The notes below the pieces were generated by a model. It made no database searches, had not been told where the DNA came from, and saw only the letters and a list, made by a program, of their open reading frames with translations. Both the position numbers and the translations under genes were made by a program. Of a stretch of DNA of 64,000 nucleotides, positions 1-6,953 are shown one piece after another (within the stretch, counting starts at the first letter, position 1; each line of letters opens with the position of its first letter). Source of the stretch: Veillonellales bacterium (GTDB lineage: Bacteria > Bacillota > Negativicutes > JAAYSF01); contig JBDKTO010000074.1 of NCBI GenBank assembly GCA_039680175.1, positions 165,724-229,723 of the forward strand. The letters are read 5' to 3'.

Positions 1-2
1 CG

Positions 3-257
3 CGGCAGGAGATCCTGTCGGGAAAGTGGGACATGATTATCCTGGATGAAATCAATTATGCCGTTAAATTCGGCTTGGTTTCTTTGGAGAATGTGCTTGC
101 ATTACTGCAAGCCAAGCCACCTTTTTTGCATTTGGTACTCACCGGACGGGATGCCGCTCCGGCAATTATTGACCGGGCGGATTTGGTAACGGAAATGAAA
201 GAGATCAAGCATCCGTATAAAAAAGGGATTAAGGCGCAGCAGGGTGTTGAATTTTAA
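3..257 (+). CDS. cobA: Corrinoid (cob(I)alamin) adenosyltransferase CobA/BtuR family, C-terminal part
   Basis: The frame is open from the window edge, so only the last 84 residues are seen. They match the end of the CobA/CobO/BtuR family, which transfers the 5'-deoxyadenosyl group of ATP to cob(I)alamin or a corrinoid precursor in the cytoplasm. Visible signatures are WDMIILDEINYA (Walker B-like), HLVLTGRDA, the DLVTEM segment and the closing HPYKKGIKAQQGVEF, the family's usual C terminus. The 5' end lies outside the window. It fits the cobalamin pathway further downstream (from 37995), but it is a separate transcription unit. The family call is confident; the exact substrate is not resolved. 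Confidence 0.9.
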   Translation, partial: RQEILSGKWDMIILDEINYAVKFGLVSLENVLALLQAKPPFLHLVLTGRDAAPAIIDRADLVTEMKEIKHPYKKGIKAQQGVEF

Positions 258-376
258 AAAAAAACAAATAGTATCTGTTCATTAGCGAATTGTTTTGTTT
301 CTTTTTCATTACAGGACGAATGATACGTGTTCAGTAGATAAATTCGAAGCTGTATTTGTGATTTAGCTGATAAGGG

Positions 377-406
377 TTGACGGTTACATAAAAATTGTGG
401 GATAAT
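377..406 (+). promoter_or_regulatory. Sigma-A type promoter of the nik-like operon
   Basis: TTGACG (377-382), an 18 bp spacer and GATAAT (401-406). An identical promoter is at 6778-6807. Transcription would start near 413 and run through the 498-553 hairpin before nikB. Read from the sequence only. Confidence 0.7.
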
Positions 407-497
407 ATCTTTATAATATATTGCAAGAATGCAATAGCTTCACAGATTTATCCCGATGATTTGTTGCAACTTTTAAAAATAGCATACCGTACAATAG

Positions 498-553
498 AGC
501 CATGAAGGTTTAGCTCACCTAGAAAGGTGGGTTATTTCTTTATGGCTTTTTTT
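498..553 (+). terminator. Leader attenuator hairpin, copy 1
   Basis: The outer 10 bp stem pairs AGCCATGAAG with CTTTATGGCT. The inner 7 bp stem pairs CTCACCT with AGGTGGG around AGAA. Seven T residues follow. It sits about 85 nt after the predicted start site and before nikB, so it is an attenuator and not the end of a gene. The inner 3' arm (AGGTGGG) is also a ribosome-binding sequence and the outer 3' arm holds an ATG (542), so the hairpin could block translation too. What signal opens it is unknown. Confidence 0.7.
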
Positions 554-642
554 AATAAAAGGCCTTATTGGCGATTGCCACCCTGAGCGGAGGAGGCGGA
601 GCAGGTACTTCAGCCGATCTGCAGGGGATATTTACTAAGAAT
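542..642 (+). pseudogene. Remnant of the 5' end of the lipoprotein gene (copy of 6943 onward)
   Basis: This is a decayed duplicate of the first part of the gene at 6943-8706. After the ATG at 542 the 80 bp deletion shifts the frame, leaving a 14-codon ORF (542-586) that ends in TGA. Beyond the deletion the old frame still reads ATLSGGGGAGTSADLQGIF. The lipobox cysteine codon TGC of the intact gene has become GGC (glycine). The remnant stops at the novel junction at 642, 30 bp before nikB. The short ORF keeps the ribosome site (AGGTGGG at 525-531) and might be translated as a leader peptide, but this is unproven. Confidence 0.75.
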
Positions 643-672
643 AACTGGTTACGGTTGAGAAAGTGAGCAGAT

Positions 673-1608
673 ATGAAAAAATTTAAATTTATTTTAAAAC
701 GATTATTACAAATAATCCCCATGCTGATCATAGTTACTATTTTAGCCTTTGCCTTAAGTAATATATCATCTGGTGATGTGGCGGAGATAACGCTACGCAG
801 CCAAGGATTGGAAGTTACTGATAAAAGCATTGCAGCAGTACGGGAAGAGCTGGGGTTGAATGCGCCGCTTCCAGTTCAGTATGGTAACTGGCTGAAGAAA
901 GCAGTTTCACTTGATTTTGGGATGTCTTTCCAAACTAAAAAGCCCGTTGCCGATGAAATACTCTCAAGATTCCCCGCGACTCTTAAGCTGGCGATAGCGG
1001 CAATGTCTATTTCCGTTCTGCTGGCTGTACCGATAGCGCTTATTTCAGCTCGCTACAAAGATTCGTTTCTTGACCACTTTTTCAGAATTGTGACTACTGC
1101 CGGCGTGACAATGCCGGATTTTTGGCTAGGTTTAATACTTCTATATATTTTTGCAGTTCAGTTGAAACTGGTTCCGGTTATTTCCGGCAGCAAACTTCAG
1201 AACATATTGCTGCCGGCATTTACACTTAGCGTTCAACACGCCGCCATATACATAAGAATTTTAAGAAATAATCTCATTGAAATTAGTCATTACGATTATG
1301 TGCTGGCGGCAAGAGCAAGAGGGCTTAGCAAAAATGCAGCATTGCTGAAACATGGATTGAAAAATGCGGTACTTCCCTGTATAACATTGATTGGAGTAGA
1401 CTTTGGCAAATTATTAGCAGGACAGTTTGCCTGTGAAACCATTTTTTCCTGGAACGGGATAGGGAAATTTGCGGTTGACAGTATTAGACTTAAAGATTTA
1501 CCGGTTATTCAAGGCTATATAGTGATTGTTGCGATAACTTATATTACCATCAATCTTTTGCTGGATATTCTATATCTTTATCTTGATCCTAAAATACAAA
1601 TTGAATAA
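673..1608 (+). CDS. nikB: Nickel/metal-chelate ABC transporter permease (NikB/DppB family)
   Basis: Inner-membrane permease of the peptide/nickel ABC class, 311 residues. It starts with a cationic segment and a membrane helix near residues 10-30, then an extracytoplasmic stretch with the family's REELGLNAPLPVQYGNWL pattern, then further helices. The cytoplasmic EAA-type loop is visible as YVLAARARGLSKNAALLKHGLKNA. It is the first gene of a five-gene importer (permeases, two ATPases, binding protein) with gaps of a few bases. The ribosome site is weak (GAGAAAGTGAG). NikB is preferred to DppB because the binding protein of the operon resembles NikA. Base composition is clearly AT-richer than the chelatase operon downstream, which suggests recent acquisition. 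Confidence 0.8.
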   Translation: MKKFKFILKRLLQIIPMLIIVTILAFALSNISSGDVAEITLRSQGLEVTDKSIAAVREELGLNAPLPVQYGNWLKKAVSLDFGMSFQTKKPVADEILSRFPATLKLAIAAMSISVLLAVPIALISARYKDSFLDHFFRIVTTAGVTMPDFWLGLILLYIFAVQLKLVPVISGSKLQNILLPAFTLSVQHAAIYIRILRNNLIEISHYDYVLAARARGLSKNAALLKHGLKNAVLPCITLIGVDFGKLLAGQFACETIFSWNGIGKFAVDSIRLKDLPVIQGYIVIVAITYITINLLLDILYLYLDPKIQIE

Positions 1609-1637
1609 TCGTTTTGTTTGAGAGGAAGGGTCATAGT

Positions 1638-2507
1638 TTGAGAGACAGCATATTTTCTAAATTAAAGAAACAAAAACTGGCGCTACTGGGCTTAAGCATC
1701 ATAGGTGTTTTTATATTTGCGGGTATTTTTGCATCGACCGTGTCTCCTCACGATCCCTATGCGGTTGATCTCACCAAAAAATTACTTAACCCTTGTGCTG
1801 AATTCCCGCTGGGAACAGATCAACTTGGCCGCTGTATCTTGTCACGATTGATCTATGGAATCAGAACAAGTCTTTCCACCGCAATTTTTGCCACGGTCAT
1901 GATGCTGGTAATCGGCGTGCCTCTCGGCATTATTGCGGGTTATGTGGGCGGATGGCTTGATAATGTCATCATGCGTTTGGCTGATATCGCGTCAACCTTT
2001 CCGTCAGGTCTATTGGCCTTAGCTATTGTGGGCGTGCTGGGACCCAGTATCGTTAATATTATGATTGTTTTCATTTTAATTTGGTGGGCCCCTTTTGCCC
2101 GAATCGTACGCAGCATGGTTATTAAACTTAAAGAAAAGGACTTTGTAATGGCAGCCATTGCTGCCGGCAGCAGTCATACATCCATTATTTTAAAGCATAT
2201 TACCTTGAATGCGATTTCTCCGATCATAGTATTGTCCACTCTTAGAATTGCTGCCGTTATTATGCATGTTGCCGGCTTTTCGTTTATTGGGCTTGGTTCA
2301 CAACCGCCCATTGCCGATTGGGGCGTTATGTTGAGCGACAGCAGGCAGTACTTGACCTCTCATCCACTAATGCTGCTTTGGCCTGGGATGACCATCATGT
2401 TGGTCGTGTTTGCCTTTAATGTGCTAGGGGAGGGATTGAACGATGCACTTATCCCGTCTTCGGCCAATATGGCGGCAGTAAAGGAGGGTGACGGCCAACA
2501 TGGCTGA
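1638..2507 (+). CDS. nikC: Nickel/metal-chelate ABC transporter permease (NikC/DppC family)
   Basis: Second permease, 289 residues from the TTG at 1638. That start follows AGGAAGG by about 8 bases; an upstream in-frame TTG at 1614 has no ribosome site. Family marks are an N-terminal helix after KLKKQKLALLGL, the SPHDPYAVDL...PLGTDQLGRCILSRLIYGIRTSL segment typical of DppC/OppC/NikC, and the EAA loop near KDFVMAAIAAGSSHTSIILKH. It pairs with NikB to form the channel. Its end overlaps the start of nikD by 8 bases, which suggests translational coupling. Confidence 0.8.
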   Translation: MRDSIFSKLKKQKLALLGLSIIGVFIFAGIFASTVSPHDPYAVDLTKKLLNPCAEFPLGTDQLGRCILSRLIYGIRTSLSTAIFATVMMLVIGVPLGIIAGYVGGWLDNVIMRLADIASTFPSGLLALAIVGVLGPSIVNIMIVFILIWWAPFARIVRSMVIKLKEKDFVMAAIAAGSSHTSIILKHITLNAISPIIVLSTLRIAAVIMHVAGFSFIGLGSQPPIADWGVMLSDSRQYLTSHPLMLLWPGMTIMLVVFAFNVLGEGLNDALIPSSANMAAVKEGDGQHG

Positions 2508-3285
2508 GCAGCCGATTCTATCCATAAAAAATCTAAAGACCTATTTTTATTTAGCAGAGCGAACGGTAAAAGCTGTAGACGGGGTTAACCTTGATGTATA
2601 TAAAGGCAGAGTAACCGCAATCGTCGGCGGATCGGGCAGTGGAAAGTCGGTTATGTCTTTGTCGATCCTTAATCTGATCGATCCACCGGGAAAAATTGTT
2701 GACGGGGAAATATGGTTTAACGGGGTTAACCTTAGAATTTTACGGGAACAACAGCTTTTGACAATAAGAGGAAAAGAAATATCTATGATTTTTCAAGACC
2801 CGATCAGTGCGATGAACCCTGTTCTTAAGATAAAAAGCCATCTGTTCGAGGTGATCCACAGCCATAGTAGAGCGATAAGCAATAAAGAGGCTTTATGTAT
2901 GTCTAGGGATGTGCTAGCCCGTGTCGGTTTAAAAAGTGTCGATAAAATTCTGGAAAGGTATCCTTTTGAATTAAGCGGTGGTATGTGCCAGCGGGTTATG
3001 GTAGCGATGGGGGTGCTTGCTCATTCCCAGGTTTTGATTGCCGACGAGCCGACTTCATCGCTGGATTTGACAACACAAGTTGCAATACTGGAGGAATTGC
3101 TGCGATTAAGGAATGAAGGCATGGCTGTTATTTTAATAACTCATGATTTAGGAGTGGTTGCTCAAATGGCAGATGACGTATATGTGTTAAAGGATGGAAA
3201 GATAGTAGACAGCGGCACCGTCTATGACGTGTTCGAATCGCCCAAGCATGAGTATACAAAATCGCTGCTTGCGTCAATTTTTTAA
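2500..3285 (+). CDS. nikD: Nickel/metal-chelate ABC transporter ATPase (NikD/DppD family)
   Basis: ATP-binding subunit of 261 residues that powers import with NikE. Walker A is GGSGSGKS, the Q-loop is IFQDPISAMNP, the signature is LSGGMCQRV, Walker B is VLIADEPTSSLD and the H-loop is ITHDLGVV. ATG 2500 is preferred over the in-frame GTG at 2488, because AAAGGAGG touches the GTG but lies a workable 12 bases from the ATG. The protein lacks the long C-terminal oligopeptide-transporter tail, which is usual for NikD. Substrate assignment rests on the operon's binding protein. Confidence 0.8.
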   Translation: MAEQPILSIKNLKTYFYLAERTVKAVDGVNLDVYKGRVTAIVGGSGSGKSVMSLSILNLIDPPGKIVDGEIWFNGVNLRILREQQLLTIRGKEISMIFQDPISAMNPVLKIKSHLFEVIHSHSRAISNKEALCMSRDVLARVGLKSVDKILERYPFELSGGMCQRVMVAMGVLAHSQVLIADEPTSSLDLTTQVAILEELLRLRNEGMAVILITHDLGVVAQMADDVYVLKDGKIVDSGTVYDVFESPKHEYTKSLLASIF

Positions 3286-3293
3286 CCGGGGAA

Positions 3294-4250
3294 ATGGGTG
3301 AAAACGTGAATTTATTTGAAATAAAAGGCCTTTGTAAATGTTATAACAATAAAGCTACGCCGAAGGTATATGCCGTAAATAATATAAATTTAACCATCAA
3401 AAAGGGCGAAATTTTGGGACTTGTCGGCGAATCGGGTTGCGGTAAAAGCACTTTGGGAAAAATGTTGTTAAAGCTGGAGCAGCCGAGCAAGGGAAGAATC
3501 ATTTTTAATCAGCAGGATATAACAGAGTATTCCTTTAATCAAATGCGAAAAATCAGAAACAAGATGCAGATGATCTTCCAAGGGAATGCCAATGCCTTTA
3601 ATCCATATTTTACGGTAGAGCAAATTATTAGTGAACCCCTTAATAATTACAACTGGGAAACGAAAGCGAAAAAGCGGGAAAGAATCATTGCCATGCTGGA
3701 AAAAGTAGGGCTCAACCAAACCTATCTGACCCGATACTGTCATGAAATGTCCGGCGGACAAAGGCAAAGAGTAGGTATTGCCAGGGCTTTGATTCTGAAT
3801 CCGGAATTTGTTGTATGCGACGAAGCCGTTTCCAGCATTGATTATGCCATGAAAAGTCAGATATTAACGCTGCTAACCGACTTAAAGCGACAGTTTGGTC
3901 TTACATATTTGTTTATTTCTCATGATATCGCTACCGTCAATAAGTTATGTGACAGGGTTGTTGTCATGTATCTTGGCAATATTGTGGAAATGATTCCCAG
4001 CGTCAATAACAAAGTACAGCACCCCTATACAAAAGCGCTGCTGGCTGCAACTCTTATTCCCAATCCGAGGCAAAGAGTGAAAAAGAGGGTGCTGTTTAAA
4101 GATACTGAAGAATTGAAAATACCGGAGAAAGGATGTGCTTTTCAAAATCGCTGCCTCTATGCCCAGGCAGTTTGCAAAGTTGAACAGCCGCTCTTAGTGC
4201 CGAAGAATAACGAGCATTATATTGCCTGCCATTTATGTCATAATAATTAA
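3294..4250 (+). CDS. nikE: Nickel/metal-chelate ABC transporter ATPase (NikE/DppF family)
   Basis: Second ATPase, 318 residues. Walker A is GESGCGKST, the Q-loop IFQGNANAFNP, the signature MSGGQRQRVGIARAL, Walker B VVCDEAVSSID and the H-loop ISHD. The usual glutamate after Walker B aspartate is kept (DEA). The C-terminal tail carries the cysteine-containing oligo/dipeptide-transporter extension (GCAFQNRCLYAQAVC...CHLCHNN), which is more typical of DppF/OppF than of E. coli NikE. The start is uncertain: ATG 3294 and GTG 3306 are both possible and neither has a strong ribosome site. Confidence 0.75.
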   Translation: MGENVNLFEIKGLCKCYNNKATPKVYAVNNINLTIKKGEILGLVGESGCGKSTLGKMLLKLEQPSKGRIIFNQQDITEYSFNQMRKIRNKMQMIFQGNANAFNPYFTVEQIISEPLNNYNWETKAKKRERIIAMLEKVGLNQTYLTRYCHEMSGGQRQRVGIARALILNPEFVVCDEAVSSIDYAMKSQILTLLTDLKRQFGLTYLFISHDIATVNKLCDRVVVMYLGNIVEMIPSVNNKVQHPYTKALLAATLIPNPRQRVKKRVLFKDTEELKIPEKGCAFQNRCLYAQAVCKVEQPLLVPKNNEHYIACHLCHNN

Positions 4251-4272
4251 ATATTTGCGAGGAGAGAAGAAA

Positions 4273-5892
4273 ATGAAAAGAAACTTTATTACAACTACTA
4301 TTGTATTGCTGCTTTGCACATGTTTATTTCTTACCGGCTGCAGTAAAAGTAATTCAACAGCAAGTAATTCGAATGAGCAAAAAGGTAAGGAAATTGTTGT
4401 GGCGATCTACCGCGATGGCGCTATTGATAAATTGGACGCCGCAAGTTATAATGGTCCGCATTTTTTATATAAGATGCTTTACGAAGGATTGGTGGAAGAT
4501 GGCGGTGGCGGGAAGATACTGCCGCAGCTTGCCACCAGCTGGGATATTTCGTCGGATGGAAGAACCTATACTTTTAAGCTCCGCCAAGGAGTAAAATTTT
4601 CTGATGGTACCGATTTCAATGCGACAGCGGTTATTTTCAATTTAAAGAGATGGGTCAACAATGATAAAAATTCCATTTTGTCAGCGAATAACGTCGAGAG
4701 TATGGAAGCAGTCGATGACTATACCGTCAAAATTGTGTTTAAAGATGGTGCTTATCCCATTTTGTCGGAGCTGACATATCCGCGGCCTGTACGCTTTTTG
4801 AGTCCCGCTTCTATTGCCAAAACGGCAGAAAATGATAACAGCAAATTTACAAAACCCGTCGGCACAGGCCCGTGGATGGTGGCGTCCTATATAAAAGATC
4901 AGGAATTTACACTTGTACCCAATCCCTACTACTGGGGTGAAAAGCCTAAAGTGAGTAAAATCACCTTTAAGGTAATAACAGACGCTCAGGCAAGAGCTTT
5001 AGCCCTGGAAAGCGGCGAAGTTGATATTATCGGCGGGGATCTTATCGGCAAGATCCCGATGGAGAATCTGACAGAGCTGAAAGACGCGGGTAAATTCGGC
5101 ATATATACCAAAGGAACAATGTGTTCTTACTTTATTGCTTTCAACCAGAATGTAGAAGCTTTTCAAGATAAAAACGTGCGTTTGGCCATGAACTATGCCA
5201 TTAACAAACCAAGTATTGTCACAAACCTGTTTGATAATATCGGTTCTTGCGCGAACGGTTTGTATCAGCCAGGAGTTCCTTATACTAGCAATGAGAACAA
5301 TTACGGTTTTTCTAATGATAAGGAAAAAGCAAAGCAATTATTGGATGCTGCCGGCTATACAGATACAGACGGTGACGGCATTCGCGAAAAGGACGGAAAG
5401 AAGCTGGAGTTTAACTTTTTATTAACAACAGGGGAATTCCCTGAATGGAAGCAGCTGGCAGAATTTATTCAGTCTGAGTTTGAAAGTATTGGCATAAAAG
5501 TAAATCTTAACATTCTGGATAAAAATGGCTACGAAGAGGCAACAATGAATACAAAGGCCTTCGATATAGCCTTGATGCGAACATCTTCCGATTCATGGGT
5601 GCCTCACGGCTCATTGCTTGAAATGTTTTCCATCCAATCTAACAGCAAAGCAAAGGTCTGGTATGATAAAAGGCTTTACAGCAACATTATAAAAACATTA
5701 CATACTTTTGACGCAACAGAAAGGCAAATGAGTTACGATACGGTATTCGATTTTATTAGTGAAGAAGCGCTCACAATTCCTATTTACTATCCAATTACCG
5801 CTTTTGCCGTTAATACCGATAAAATAAAAGGATTTGAAATTGGTGTTAATAACTATGCACCCATTGAATGGCAAAAGCTTGATGTAAAATAA
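4273..5892 (+). CDS. nikA: NikA/CntA-like substrate-binding lipoprotein of the nickel-type importer
   Basis: Extracytoplasmic binding protein of 539 residues, SBP family 5. It has a lipoprotein signal with lipobox LTGC (Cys23). Segments that match NikA rather than oligopeptide binders are YPRPVRFLSPASI, PVGTGPWMVASY, NPYYWGEKPKVSKITFKVITD, and ALESGEVDIIGGD. NikA binds Ni(II) as a chelate with small organic ligands, and CntA binds metal-metallophore complexes; which applies here cannot be read. The start is ATG 4273 after GAGGAGAGAAG; an upstream in-frame ATG at 4222 lies inside nikE. The gene comes last among the transport genes, followed by the methyltransferase. Confidence 0.8.
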   Translation: MKRNFITTTIVLLLCTCLFLTGCSKSNSTASNSNEQKGKEIVVAIYRDGAIDKLDAASYNGPHFLYKMLYEGLVEDGGGGKILPQLATSWDISSDGRTYTFKLRQGVKFSDGTDFNATAVIFNLKRWVNNDKNSILSANNVESMEAVDDYTVKIVFKDGAYPILSELTYPRPVRFLSPASIAKTAENDNSKFTKPVGTGPWMVASYIKDQEFTLVPNPYYWGEKPKVSKITFKVITDAQARALALESGEVDIIGGDLIGKIPMENLTELKDAGKFGIYTKGTMCSYFIAFNQNVEAFQDKNVRLAMNYAINKPSIVTNLFDNIGSCANGLYQPGVPYTSNENNYGFSNDKEKAKQLLDAAGYTDTDGDGIREKDGKKLEFNFLLTTGEFPEWKQLAEFIQSEFESIGIKVNLNILDKNGYEEATMNTKAFDIALMRTSSDSWVPHGSLLEMFSIQSNSKAKVWYDKRLYSNIIKTLHTFDATERQMSYDTVFDFISEEALTIPIYYPITAFAVNTDKIKGFEIGVNNYAPIEWQKLDVK

Positions 5893-5956
5893 CGGCTCAG
5901 TAACGCTGCCATTTGCGTGAAAATCAGCAGAATTGGGAAAGCAGAGGTGGATATAA

Positions 5957-6700
5957 ATGAATTGCGAGCAACAACTTGTAACAAATTGGACGGACGGCTC
6001 CTGCAACTATAGCAATATAATCAAGAAAGAATTAAACAGCTTTAAAAAGCAGGCATGGACTGATATTATTCTTAAAAATGCTGGAAAAACCAAAAGAATG
6101 GATATTCTTGACGTGGGTACCGGACCGGGGTTTTTCGCAATACTCATGTCACAGGCGGGTCATAATGTGACGGCTATTGATTATACCGAGTCAATGATCA
6201 ATGAAGCAAGAGCAAATGCAAAAAATGCAGGCATAATTGCCGATTTCAGAGTGGCTGATGGACAGAATCTGGAATTCGGCAACGACAGCTTTGATCTTAT
6301 TATTAGCAGGAACGTTACCTGGACTCTACTTGATACCCGCAAAGCATATGATGAATGGAAAAGAGTGCTGCGACCTGACGGTAAAATTATCGTATTTGAT
6401 TCTAATTGGAATATAAGGTTATTCAATGAAGAATACATGAAAAAATATCGGGAGGATGAACATGAGTACAAAGACTTATTTGGCGAAGAACCCCCTCAAT
6501 ATACTGAGAAAATGATAAGCTTTAGGAAAAATATGCCTATGTGCCAAAGGCTCAGACCGCAATGGGATTTAAGTACACTTATAGAACTTGGCTATAAAAA
6601 AATCTATTGTGAAATGGATATAGGAGATAGGGTCTACGACGAAAAAGAAAAGATCATAAATCGTTCTACGCCTATGTTTATGTTGGTTATCGAAAAGTAA
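5957..6700 (+). CDS. Class I SAM-dependent methyltransferase in the nickel-type operon
   Basis: A 247-residue Rossmann-fold methyltransferase of the UbiE/COG2226 type. SAM motif I is ILDVGTGPGFF (residues 50-60), followed by AIDYTESMI (acidic loop), VADGQNLEF and an LRPDGKIIVFD motif. It has an N-terminal Cys/Trp/Asn-rich segment (residues 2-20). It follows nikA by 64 bases with ribosome site AGAGGTGG and shares the operon's AT-rich composition, so it probably travelled with the transporter. The methyl acceptor is unknown; a metallophore or metal-chelate ligand is a context-based guess. The family call is firm, the function open. Confidence 0.75.
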   Translation: MNCEQQLVTNWTDGSCNYSNIIKKELNSFKKQAWTDIILKNAGKTKRMDILDVGTGPGFFAILMSQAGHNVTAIDYTESMINEARANAKNAGIIADFRVADGQNLEFGNDSFDLIISRNVTWTLLDTRKAYDEWKRVLRPDGKIIVFDSNWNIRLFNEEYMKKYREDEHEYKDLFGEEPPQYTEKMISFRKNMPMCQRLRPQWDLSTLIELGYKKIYCEMDIGDRVYDEKEKIINRSTPMFMLVIEK

Positions 6701-6777
6701 CTGTTGTGGATGAAATCAATAAAACCTTTTCATTGTATATCAGCTCAATCCGTCTGTTGTGATTTAGCTGATAAGGG

Positions 6778-6807
6778 TTGACGGTTACATAAAAATTGTG
6801 GGATAAT
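6778..6807 (+). promoter_or_regulatory. Sigma-A type promoter of the lipoprotein/ECF/chelatase operon
   Basis: TTGACG (6778-6783), 18 bp spacer, GATAAT (6802-6807), identical to the copy at 377-406. The leader that follows contains a TTGCA...TGCAA mini-hairpin and a second TTGCAA about 40 nt later that could pair with it instead. This is read from the sequence; no known riboswitch class was recognised. Confidence 0.7.
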
Positions 6808-6898
6808 ATTTTTATAATTATTGCAAGAATGCAATAGCTTCGCAGATTTATCCCGATGTTTCGTTGCAACCTTTAAAAATAGCATACTGTACAAATAG

Positions 6899-6953
6899 AG
6901 CCATGAAGGTTTAGCTCACCTAGAAAGGTGGGTTATTTCTTTATGGCTTTTTT
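6899..6953 (+). terminator. Leader attenuator hairpin, copy 2
   Basis: Same fold as 498-553: a 10 bp outer stem, a CTCACCT/AGGTGGG inner stem and a run of six T. Here the ribosome site (AGGTGGG, 6926-6932) and the probable start codon ATG 6943 lie in the two 3' arms, so the folded state should both stop transcription and hide the start of the lipoprotein gene. Confidence 0.7.

Larger units (their letters stand above)
356..642 (+). repeat. Direct repeat copy 1: promoter, leader hairpin and damaged gene start
   Basis: Bases 356-642 repeat 6757-7122 in the same orientation with few substitutions. The first block (356-553) covers the promoter, leader and hairpin. The second block (565-642) matches 7045-7122, the start of the lipoprotein gene. 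Copy 1 lacks exactly 80 bp present in copy 2. In copy 2 the missing segment is bounded by two TTTTATTG repeats (6963-6970 and 7043-7050), so the loss looks like recombination between them. The similarity stops after AAGAAT at 642. The nickel-type operon lies between the two copies. Confidence 0.9.

Noticed and set aside
258..300. Possible terminator after cobA (AAAACAA/TTGTTTT)
   Set aside because: Only seven A/T pairs and a long loop; too weak to call.
673..5892. Oligopeptide or dipeptide importer
   Set aside because: The binding protein carries NikA-type segments (PRPVRFLSPASI, YYWGEKPKVSKITFKV) rather than Opp/Dpp ones; a peptide substrate is not excluded but less likely.
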